From contig CALZFJ010000169.1 in the NCBI GenBank assembly GCA_945645715.1, positions 1 to 5,257 on the forward strand: a stretch of 5,257 nt of DNA, read 5' to 3'. A program made the translations under genes and the position numbers. This DNA is from an uncultured Prevotellaceae bacterium (GTDB lineage: Bacteria > Bacteroidota > Bacteroidia > Bacteroidales > Muribaculaceae). Below are positions 1 to 5,257 of the stretch, piece by piece. The first letter of the stretch is position 1; the number at the start of each line of letters is the position of its first letter. The notes under the pieces were generated by a model. It made no database searches. It was not told the DNA's origin and saw nothing but the letters and a program-made list of their open reading frames with translations.

Positions 1-296
1 TCGTCCTCAGCAGCCTTCAGTCGCTCGTCGATAGTCTTGTTGTTCTCTTTGAGGGCAGCCACTTGTGCTTTCACCTTTTCAGCCTCCTCCTTGTTGCCTT
101 GCTTCATGAAGGCACCAATCTGCGCAGCCATCTTGTTGAGCTGTGCAGCCTGATTGTCGCGCAGCGTCTGAGCGGCGCGACGCTCAGTGTCGAGTTCCAG
201 AATGTGGTTGATTGCCTCACGGCCGTCGAAGTGCTTCTTGGCAAGGCGTGCAATCACATCTTCGGGATTCTCCTTGATTAATGCTAATGTTAACAT
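1..296 (-). CDS. serS: Seryl-tRNA synthetase, N-terminal part (runs off left edge)
   Basis: Translating the minus strand from the ATG at 296-294 gives 98 complete codons, beginning MLTLALIKENPEDVIARLAK and containing HFDG, ILELDTERR and LRDNQAAQLNKM. This is the typical start of bacterial seryl-tRNA synthetase, the cytoplasmic enzyme that charges tRNA-Ser. The visible part is the tRNA-binding domain: a short N-terminal helix (about residues 4-20), then, from about residue 27, the first strand of the long antiparallel coiled-coil arm, rich in Ala, Lys, Glu and Gln. The catalytic class II domain (a family member is about 425 residues) lies outside the window. The start is chosen because it matches the family N-terminus exactly and is the first ATG. 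No Shine-Dalgarno is present; the leader is A-rich. A 171-bp repeat-bearing gap separates it from yqeY, so it is probably a separate transcription unit, although no clear promoter was found. Confidence 0.93.
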   Translation of the reverse strand, partial: MLTLALIKENPEDVIARLAKKHFDGREAINHILELDTERRAAQTLRDNQAAQLNKMAAQIGAFMKQGNKEEAEKVKAQVAALKENNKTIDERLKAAED

Positions 297-327
297 TCTA
301 TGTGTGGTTTTAATATGAATTTTCTAC

Positions 328-350
328 AAAAAAATTCTCTCAGGCAAGAG
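328..350 (-). terminator. Weak candidate intrinsic terminator after the yqeY transcript
   Basis: On the minus strand CTCTTGCCTGAGAG (350-337) can fold into four Watson-Crick pairs plus a T-G wobble with a GCCT loop. It is followed by AA and seven Ts (334-328). The shape fits an intrinsic terminator for the upstream division operon just before serS, but the stem is short. The stronger palindrome at 358-377 lies about 23 bases further upstream from the T tract and could contribute. The call rests on geometry only. Confidence 0.3.
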
Positions 351-357
351 TCGCTTC

Positions 358-377
358 GGTCGCACCATGGCGCGACC
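358..377. repeat. 20-bp near-perfect palindrome, possible REP-like element
   Basis: The half-sites GGTCGC and GCGACC flank CCATGG, so the whole 20 bp reads as a dyad with one mismatched pair (a364 against c371). In RNA from the minus strand that pair becomes G-U, giving an 8-bp stem closed by a CAUG loop. In plus-strand RNA it would be an A-C mismatch. The asymmetry suggests the minus-strand transcript, which would carry it in the 3' region of yqeY, is the one that folds. It could be a dispersed REP-like element, an mRNA 3'-end hairpin or a protein-binding dyad; the window cannot decide between these. Confidence 0.6.
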
Positions 378-390
378 CTACAAGCCAATT

Positions 391-467
391 CTCTCACCTC
401 TTACCTCTTACCTCTCACCTCTCACCCCTTACCTCTTACCTCTTACCTCTCACCTCTTACCTCTCAC
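391..467. repeat. Tandem heptamer array, 11 units of ctctcac/ctcttac
   Basis: Eleven uninterrupted 7-bp units fill 391-467. Plus-strand units are ctctcac (S) or ctcttac (T), with one cccttac (t), in the order S T T S S t T T S T S. On the minus strand the units read GTGAGAG and GTAAGAG, so any transcript would be strongly purine-rich. The array starts directly at the TAG stop of the yqeY-like gene (470-468) and ends 13 bp before the palindrome. Variation falls almost wholly at one position per unit (C or T), with one extra change. I know of purine-rich heptamer arrays in intergenic regions of gut Bacteroidales, but no function is established to my knowledge. Confidence 0.93.
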
Positions 468-917
468 CTATGCAAGCAGCTGCTTCACCTTGGCTGAGAT
501 AACGCCGCCCTCGGCTTTGCCGGCAAGCTGCTTCGAGGCAACGCCCATCACCTTGCCCATTTCCTTCATGCTGGTGGCACCCACCTGCTCTATGATAGCC
601 TTCACGGCAGCCGTAAGCTCCTCGTCGGTGAGCTGCTTGGGCAGATACTCCTCAAGCACAGCCACCTCGGCAAGTTCGCTCTGTGCGAGGTCGTCGCGGT
701 TCTGGCCGGTGTAGATGGCAGCACTCTCCTTGCGCTGCTTCACCATCTTGGCAATAATCTTTGTGGCAGTGGCATCAGTAAGCTCACCGCCGGCTCCCTC
801 GGCAGTCTTTGCCTCAAGAAACTCCTTCTTCACGCCACGGAGGGCGAGGAGGCGAGCATGGTCGCGTGCAAGCATCGCCTTCTTTATATCTTCATTGATA
901 GTGTCGAACAAACTCAT
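468..917 (-). CDS. yqeY: GatB/YqeY domain-containing protein
   Basis: This 149-residue protein is full length for the YqeY family (about 148 residues). It shows the family pattern: RLLALRGVKKEF near residues 22-33, KMVKQRKESAAIY at 57-69, NRDDLAQSELAEVAVLEEYLPKQL at about 73-96, MGKVMG at 120-125 and GKAEGGVISAKVKQLL at the end. The fold is two helical bundles, and the second resembles the tRNA-interacting tail of the GatB amidotransferase subunit. An amidotransferase or tRNA role is suggested by that similarity but not demonstrated, and catalytic residues are not recognisable. The ATG at 917-915 follows the ftsZ stop by 39 AT-rich bases with no Shine-Dalgarno, which fits Bacteroidota starts. 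It is probably the last gene of the ftsZ transcript. Its TAG stop is immediately followed by the tandem heptamer array. Confidence 0.93.
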   Translation of the reverse strand: MSLFDTINEDIKKAMLARDHARLLALRGVKKEFLEAKTAEGAGGELTDATATKIIAKMVKQRKESAAIYTGQNRDDLAQSELAEVAVLEEYLPKQLTDEELTAAVKAIIEQVGATSMKEMGKVMGVASKQLAGKAEGGVISAKVKQLLA

Positions 918-956
918 AGTGTTTTCTATTTTTTATGGGATTAATAATCAAAAAAT

Positions 957-2312
957 TCAGAACACAATCTTCAAGCCATCATTCTTCGGCTTCGAGCTGT
1001 CGGAAGTGATGATGGTGGGAATGGAAGTGGGCGTAGCGGCAGGCTTCTTGCCTATAAACTTGGTGTCGCGGTGAATGGTGGGATTCTTCTCAATCTCAAG
1101 AATCACATCATCGTCGTCGAACTCATCGGGCAGAAGCACCTTGTAGCGTGCACGGGCGCGGATTTGAGCCGTTTCGCTCACCTTGCGCGTGCCATAGATG
1201 TCGGCAAGACGCTCACGGGTGCCGGGGTCAGGCTCATCGATGATGCTGGTGGCGGCAGTCACCTTCTTGGGAGTCTTTGCTCCGGTGTGAGTGGGACCCT
1301 CGTTGCTCAGAGTCACATCAAATCCGGCAGCAAGGATAGTCACCTTGATGCGCTCGCCAAGCGACTCATCGAATGCCACACCCCAAATCACATCGACCTC
1401 GGGGGCGAAGTTGCTCATAAACTCCTGCATCTCGCGTATTTCCTCCATGCGGAACTCCTGCTTTGCCTCGCGCGAGAAGTAGATATTCACGAGAATGCGC
1501 TTCGAGCCATACACGTCGCGGTTCTTGAGCAGCGGCGAATTGAGGGCGTCCTCGATCGCCTTGGTCATGCGACGCTCGCCATCGCCGTAACCCGAACTGA
1601 TCACCGCTACGCCGCCATCGCGCAGGGTGGTGTTCACATCGTTGAAGTCGAGATTGATACGTCCCTCGCTGGTGATAAGCTCCGAGATGCTCCGGGCGGC
1701 AATCGAGAGGGTATCGTCGGCCTTGCCGAAAGCATTGAGGAAGTTCAGCTCGCTGTATATCTCGGTGAGACGCTCATTATTGATAATCATGAGCGCATCT
1801 ACGTATTTCTTCATTTCGTCGGCACCGTCGAGAGCCTTGAGAATCTTCTTCTCGCCCTCGAAGAAGAAAGGAATGGTGACAATGCCGATGGTGAGCATAC
1901 CCTTCTCGCGGGCGATGCGTGCCACCACAGGCGCGGCACCGGTTCCCGTTCCGCCACCCATACCGGCGGTGATGAACACCATGCGAGTGTCATCGTCGAA
2001 GAGGGCAGCAATCTCGTTGGCGCTCTCCTCGGCAGCCTCACGCGCCACCTCGGGGCGGTTTCCGGCACCAAGACCCTTTGTGGTCTCCGGACCGATAAGC
2101 ACCTTTGTGGGCACCGGCGAGCCATTCAGGGCTTGGCGGTCGGTGTTGCACACCACAAACGACACGCCCTTTATGTTCTGGCCATACATGTGATTGATGG
2201 CATTGTTGCCACCACCACCCACGCCAATCACCTTGATGATTGTGGGCATCTCATTAGCAGTGTTCACAAAGTTGGGGTTGCTGTTGATGTCGTTGTTGCT
2301 ATCGTTATACAT
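957..2312 (-). CDS. ftsZ: Cell division protein FtsZ
   Basis: FtsZ is the tubulin-like GTPase that forms the cytoplasmic division ring. The 451-residue product has an Asn/Asp-rich leader (1-21), the G1 glycine loop GVGGGGNNAINHM (30-42), NTD (56-58), the tubulin signature GGGTGTG (119-125), the Bacteroidota-type INNERL (177-182) and a T7 loop with N220, D222 and D225, the catalytic acidic pair for the neighbouring subunit. All key residues are present. The GTPase and C-terminal core domains end near residue 335. A variable linker follows, then DDDDVILEIEKNPTIHRDTKF (about 399-419), which I take as the FtsA-binding peptide, then about 32 further residues ending GLKIVF. The start at 2312 is the first ATG after the ftsA stop and gives a leader of ordinary length for the phylum; Met22 is a less likely alternative. 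There is no Shine-Dalgarno in the 6-bp gap, so translation is probably coupled to ftsA. Confidence 0.98.
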   Translation of the reverse strand: MYNDSNNDINSNPNFVNTANEMPTIIKVIGVGGGGNNAINHMYGQNIKGVSFVVCNTDRQALNGSPVPTKVLIGPETTKGLGAGNRPEVAREAAEESANEIAALFDDDTRMVFITAGMGGGTGTGAAPVVARIAREKGMLTIGIVTIPFFFEGEKKILKALDGADEMKKYVDALMIINNERLTEIYSELNFLNAFGKADDTLSIAARSISELITSEGRINLDFNDVNTTLRDGGVAVISSGYGDGERRMTKAIEDALNSPLLKNRDVYGSKRILVNIYFSREAKQEFRMEEIREMQEFMSNFAPEVDVIWGVAFDESLGERIKVTILAAGFDVTLSNEGPTHTGAKTPKKVTAATSIIDEPDPGTRERLADIYGTRKVSETAQIRARARYKVLLPDEFDDDDVILEIEKNPTIHRDTKFIGKKPAATPTSIPTIITSDSSKPKNDGLKIVF

Positions 2313-2318
2313 AATTCG

Positions 2319-3668
2319 TCAGTATTTAGCGGATTTTTCTTCTTCGTCACTGTAGCTGTCGTCGCTGTCGTCGCTATCGTCCTTGAAAATCGATGCGGTG
2401 CGGTCGCCCGCCGACTGCAGGCGGTCGCGCAATATCGAGAAAATCGACTTTTTTTTGGGAGCTTCAGGCTCCACGGGCTTCTTCTCCTCGCGCACCTCTA
2501 CAGGAGGCTCCACAGGCTTCTCCTTGGGGATATAGACGCAATTATCGGTGTGGTCGATAAGCTCGGCGGCTGTCGCAAGCAGGGCTACCGACTGGATATA
2601 CTCAAAATTCTCGGCATCGGGCGTGAGAATGTTCACATAGGGGCAGTGATGACCCTTAGCCACCTTCAGCTTCATGGTTTTCTCGATGAACGAGCTGAAG
2701 CCGTTGAGTCGCGAACCGCCACCGATGAGGGTTACGCCTGCGGCGAGGTCGTCAACGCTCATTCCGGCATAGTTGATCTGCTCAGCGATATTAGCACCGA
2801 TTTCGCCCACGCGAGCCACCACATAGTTCGATACATCGGTCACCTTCACACCGTCGATCACCGGCTCATTGTTCATTTCAAGCTCCAAGGCGTTGCCCAC
2901 GGTGATTTTCAGGTCTTCAGCCTTCGACTCGATGATGTTCATATTGGTGATGTCGAGAGTGATAAGGCGGCTGCCCATAGGGAGAGTGGCAATGTAGCGC
3001 AAGGCATCGTTCTTGAAGATTGACACCGTGGTGGTCTCGGCACCGAAATCCACGAGCATACAGCCAAGCTGACGCTCATCGTTGGTGAGAATCTTATCGG
3101 CAACGGCAAGCGGCGTAATCACGAAGCCTTTCACCTTCACCGTGTCGAATACGCGCTGCAGATTCATCTTCAGTGTGGTCTTAGCCACAATAAGGTTCAT
3201 CTTGGCACGAATGCGGCCGCTGTAGGAGCCAATGGGGTTGCGCACCTCCTGGTTGCCTTCAAGTTCATAGCTGCAAGGCACCACATCGAGTATTTCGCCA
3301 TCTACGCTCATAGCGCGGCAGCGCGATATGATATTGTTAATCACGTCCTCGCTGATAAGCTGGTTGGGGTCGAGGTCGAGCGTCAGCTCCACAGGCATAT
3401 TGTGGAGCGAGCGGCCTGCCACACCCACATACACACCGGTGATACGACCCGGGCTGATGTGAGCCTCCAGCCGCTTGATGATGTCGATCATGTGCGACTT
3501 CGCCTCCTCCACATTCTGCACGAAGCCGCGGCGCACACAGTCGGTCGAAATGCGGTCGCTCTCAATGGCAATCACGCTCACGCTGCCATTTGAGCTTTTC
3601 TCGCCCACCGTTCCCACGATTTTTGAGCTGCAAATCTCAATCGTCACTATATATTGTTTACTCTCCAT
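2319..3668 (-). CDS. ftsA: Cell division protein FtsA
   Basis: FtsA is the actin-family ATPase that tethers FtsZ filaments to the inner face of the cytoplasmic membrane and recruits later divisome proteins. The 449-residue product shows the first phosphate motif as IEICSSKIVGTVG (10-22), the SHS2/1C subdomain (about 82-165), the second phosphate motif VDFGAETTTVSIF (206-218, D207, G209) and the adenosine loop LIGGGSRLNGF (314-324). A Pro/Glu linker (about 381-405) leads to KKKSIFSILRDRLQSAGDRTASIF (405-428), a basic amphipathic stretch suited to membrane binding, and then an acidic Ser/Asp/Glu tail to the end. Position 13 is Cys where the family usually has Gly. The ATG at 3668 lies 11 bp after the ftsQ stop with no Shine-Dalgarno. 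The gene ends 6 bp before ftsZ and is in the same frame as it. Confidence 0.97.
   Translation of the reverse strand: MESKQYIVTIEICSSKIVGTVGEKSSNGSVSVIAIESDRISTDCVRRGFVQNVEEAKSHMIDIIKRLEAHISPGRITGVYVGVAGRSLHNMPVELTLDLDPNQLISEDVINNIISRCRAMSVDGEILDVVPCSYELEGNQEVRNPIGSYSGRIRAKMNLIVAKTTLKMNLQRVFDTVKVKGFVITPLAVADKILTNDERQLGCMLVDFGAETTTVSIFKNDALRYIATLPMGSRLITLDITNMNIIESKAEDLKITVGNALELEMNNEPVIDGVKVTDVSNYVVARVGEIGANIAEQINYAGMSVDDLAAGVTLIGGGSRLNGFSSFIEKTMKLKVAKGHHCPYVNILTPDAENFEYIQSVALLATAAELIDHTDNCVYIPKEKPVEPPVEVREEKKPVEPEAPKKKSIFSILRDRLQSAGDRTASIFKDDSDDSDDSYSDEEEKSAKY
2344..2382. repeat. Low-complexity 9-bp-period repeat in the ftsA 3' end
   Basis: Units close to tgtcgtcgc recur with a 9-bp period on the plus strand, encoding the Asp-Asp-Ser run of the FtsA tail on the minus strand. 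Because the period is a multiple of three, copy-number change by slippage would lengthen or shorten the acidic tail without a frameshift. Confidence 0.65.
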
Positions 3669-3679
3669 AAAAGCAGATA

Positions 3680-4615
3680 TTATGATTTTTTCTTGTTATT
3701 CACTTTTGCTTTCGTGTCCTTGCCGTCGGCTTTGGCATTGGTACTCACCGTCTTTGCGGTGTCGGGGGCACCGGCCTCACGCAAGATGTCGTCCATCTCG
3801 ATTGAAGCCATATCGGGAGCCTGGTCGTCCTCGTCGGGGTTATATTCAGGCTCGGTGAGCGGCTTCTTGTCGCGCAGTGTGCCCACCACCTGATAGTCCC
3901 ACTTGAGATTGATTTCGCTATATGTCTCCCAGCCTTTCACGCTCAGCACTTCCTTGTAGAACTTCATGAGCTTGGCAAACTTCGACTTATATCCGTCGAT
4001 AGAGCCAAGGTTCACAATGTGACCGCGAATCGACGGCACAAAGCACACATTGCACGAGTCGCGCACCACCCACATGGTCACAAGCTCATTGAGAGCCTCA
4101 TCGTGTGCCACATAGTCGAGTACAGGGAGCAGCCGCGTGGGAGTCCACCGTCCGGTGAAGTGACCCTCAACCACCGGGACATCGACGTGAAACGACTTCA
4201 CCGCCGACATCCGCTTGCCCTCGCGGTTCACATAGTAAGAGCGGTCGCCATCAAACACGCGCATCACCGGCACCAGCTGGCGAGCCTCAATCACAAAGTA
4301 GTCATTCTCATTGAGGTAGCACTCCACATCTTCCATAAACTCCGATGAGGCAATGTAACGCTCAATGAGGTCGGTGTCGATGTCGCCCACCGACATTCCC
4401 TCGGGGTTAAGATTAGCCTTGTTAAGCCCGGCGAGAATGCTTTGCTTGGTGACAAACTTGAGCTGCGACTCGTTGAGAATGTGGATTCGCACACCGCGGC
4501 ACACACGGGTACGGGCATGCATGTCGGCCCACACCGTCGCAGCCGACGTGCCTGCCAACAGCAACACCACAAGCGTGTATTGCAGAATCTTTTTCAGCAC
4601 AAGTTTCGCAGTCAT
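3680..4615 (-). CDS. ftsQ: Cell division protein FtsQ
   Basis: FtsQ is a single-pass membrane protein whose extracytoplasmic part bridges early and late divisome proteins. The 311-residue product has a short basic cytoplasmic start (K4, K8, K9), one membrane helix (about 12-31, LQYTLVVLLLAGTSAATVWA), a POTRA domain (about 40-115, containing FVTKQSILAGL) and a beta domain with YYVNREGKRMSAVKSF (127-142), LGSIDGYKSKFAKLMKFYKE (203-222) and YSEINLKWDYQVVGT (232-246). A disordered Asp/Glu- then Lys-rich tail fills residues 250-311. Sequence conservation in FtsQ is low; the call rests on topology, these blocks and the position between murC and ftsA. There are four Cys in the external part, including a CxxC. 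The ATG at 4615 follows the murC stop by 23 AT-rich bases without a Shine-Dalgarno. A candidate promoter within murC could drive it. Confidence 0.93.
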   Translation of the reverse strand: MTAKLVLKKILQYTLVVLLLAGTSAATVWADMHARTRVCRGVRIHILNESQLKFVTKQSILAGLNKANLNPEGMSVGDIDTDLIERYIASSEFMEDVECYLNENDYFVIEARQLVPVMRVFDGDRSYYVNREGKRMSAVKSFHVDVPVVEGHFTGRWTPTRLLPVLDYVAHDEALNELVTMWVVRDSCNVCFVPSIRGHIVNLGSIDGYKSKFAKLMKFYKEVLSVKGWETYSEINLKWDYQVVGTLRDKKPLTEPEYNPDEDDQAPDMASIEMDDILREAGAPDTAKTVSTNAKADGKDTKAKVNNKKKS

Positions 4616-4638
4616 AATCTGTTATCTACAAACATTTC

Positions 4639-5257
4639 TCACTTTTTGCGCACTTCTTCCACTATCTGTGGCAGATAGTTGCACACATCGCCGGCACCTG
4701 CCGTAAGCAAGACCTCAAATTTACGGTTTTTTATTTGATTTATCAAGTCGGTTTTGTCGCAAATCACTTTATTCGGGCATTTTATGTCGCGAAGAATGAT
4801 TTCAGAGGTAACTCCGGGTATCGGAAGCTCGCGTGCAGGGTAGATATTGAGCAAAATCACCTCATCGGCAAGCGACAGTGCCTCGGCAAACTGCGGGGCG
4901 AAGTCGCGTGTGCGAGTGTAGAGGTGCGGCTGGAACACCACAGTGAGCTTGCGATGAGGATAGAGGTCCTTCACCGAGCGAATGCTCGCCTTCAGCTCGT
5001 CGGGGTGATGGGCATAGTCGTCGATAACCACAGTGCCATCGTCGCCCGGCTCCTTCAGCCAGAACTCAAAGCGGCGTTTTGCACCGAGAAACGAGCCGAT
5101 AGCCTCGCGGAGCACCTCGCCGGGCACTCCCACCATGTGGCAAACCGCCATGGCAGCCACAGCGTTCTCTATGTTGATATCCACGGGCACACCGAGTTTC
5201 ACATCGGCCACCACGCCATCGGGAGTAACGAAGTCAAACACTATCTCACCATTGCCC
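4639..5257 (-). CDS. murC: UDP-N-acetylmuramate--L-alanine ligase, C-terminal part (enters from right edge)
   Basis: MurC is the cytoplasmic ATP-dependent ligase that adds L-alanine to UDP-MurNAc, the first step in building the peptidoglycan stem peptide. Only the last 205 codons are present, out of about 455-460 expected. The visible part starts in the late central domain (GVPVDINIENAVAAMAV, then GAKRRFEF) and includes the C-terminal domain with DDYAHHPDELKAS, FQPHLYTRTRDF and LLTAGAGDV, all MurC-type motifs. The reading frame is open to the window edge, reading GNGEIVFDF at the edge, so the GTG at 5241 is an internal valine codon and not the start. The stop lies 23 bp before ftsQ, without ddl between them. 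Codon choice near 4716-4746 shifts to A/T-ending codons where a candidate promoter sits. Confidence 0.97.
   Translation of the reverse strand, partial: GNGEIVFDFVTPDGVVADVKLGVPVDINIENAVAAMAVCHMVGVPGEVLREAIGSFLGAKRRFEFWLKEPGDDGTVVIDDYAHHPDELKASIRSVKDLYPHRKLTVVFQPHLYTRTRDFAPQFAEALSLADEVILLNIYPARELPIPGVTSEIILRDIKCPNKVICDKTDLINQIKNRKFEVLLTAGAGDVCNYLPQIVEEVRKK
4716..4746 (-). promoter_or_regulatory. Candidate Bacteroidota-type promoter inside murC, upstream of ftsQ
   Basis: On the minus strand TTG (4746-4744), a 20-base spacer and TAAATTTG (4723-4716) match the Bacteroidota primary sigma consensus (TTG near -33, TAnnTTTG near -7, spacing about 19-21). Reading the whole plus strand for CAAAnnTA, this was the only exact -7 match I found on the coding strand. 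The predicted start, a few bases past the box, leaves a leader of about 90-95 bases before ftsQ. The segment uses TTG, ATA, AAT, AAA, CGT and TTT codons where the neighbours prefer C- or G-ending synonyms, making it locally AT-rich. Confidence 0.5.

Noticed and set aside
63..281. Plus-strand 72-codon frame opposite serS
   Set aside because: It lies wholly inside the serS coding sequence, whose minus-strand translation matches the family closely.
297..334. Promoter for serS (TTTG at 330-327)
   Set aside because: A -33-like TTTG is present, but no TAnnTTTG box occurs at 19-21 bases; it is part of the T tract of the possible terminator.
391..467. CRISPR-like array
   Set aside because: Units are 7 bp with no spacers between them, so this is a simple tandem repeat.
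367..714. Plus-strand open frames through the heptamer array (also 300-497)
   Set aside because: They translate the repeat into Leu/Pro/Thr/Ser periodic peptide and then run antisense through yqeY. No start context or family resemblance.
1071..3023. A 650-codon open frame on the plus strand, antisense to ftsZ and most of ftsA
   Set aside because: Its codons are exact reverse complements of the sense codons, since ftsA and ftsZ share one phase. It stays open only because TTA, CTA and TCA are rare in these genes, and it ends at a sense TCA. The product is His/Val/Leu-rich with no recognisable domain, and it runs across the gene junction.
4291..4572. Second minus-strand frame inside ftsQ (and the plus-strand frames at 4019-4348 and 4365-4706)
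   Set aside because: They overlap ftsQ entirely or mostly and show no domain; ftsQ has clear topology and context.
5239..5241. GTG as a translation start for a 200-residue protein
   Set aside because: The frame is open upstream to the window edge and encodes MurC residues (GNGEIV), so this is an internal codon of a truncated-by-window gene.

Overview
The window is a piece of a bacterial division and cell-wall (dcw) cluster. All six genes lie on the minus strand, so transcription runs from high to low coordinates. The order murC, ftsQ, ftsA, ftsZ, then a YqeY-family gene, with no ddl between murC and ftsQ, points to a Bacteroidota member, probably a gut Bacteroidales (Prevotella, Muribaculaceae or Bacteroides-like). 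Supporting signs are the 'INNERL' form of the FtsZ core, the Glu-containing first phosphate motif of FtsA, the lack of Shine-Dalgarno sequences before any start, and one good match to the Bacteroidota -33/-7 promoter. The genus is inference.

Layout from upstream to downstream: the last 205 codons of murC (4639-5257, entering from the right edge); ftsQ (3680-4615); ftsA (2319-3668); ftsZ (957-2312); a YqeY-like gene (468-917). Gaps are 23, 11, 6 and 39 bp, so these five genes read as one transcription unit. MurC makes UDP-MurNAc-L-Ala for peptidoglycan. FtsQ is the periplasmic-facing divisome scaffold, FtsA is the actin-like membrane anchor, and FtsZ is the tubulin-like ring protein. YqeY is a helical protein of unproven role. 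A candidate promoter inside the 3' end of murC could give ftsQ-ftsA-ftsZ transcription independent of murC.

Downstream of the yqeY stop is a 171-bp gap (297-467), the only sizeable non-coding stretch. It holds eleven tandem heptamers that abut the stop codon, a 20-bp palindrome, and a weak hairpin followed by a U tract. Beyond it begins serS (1-296), with its first 98 codons in the window and the rest past the left edge.

I found no mobile element, CRISPR array, RNA gene or undescribed multi-gene system. The points worth a second look are the intergenic repeat block, the murC-internal promoter, the ftsA-ftsZ junction (both genes in one frame, separated by a UGA and two codons), and several deviations in FtsA, FtsZ and FtsQ.
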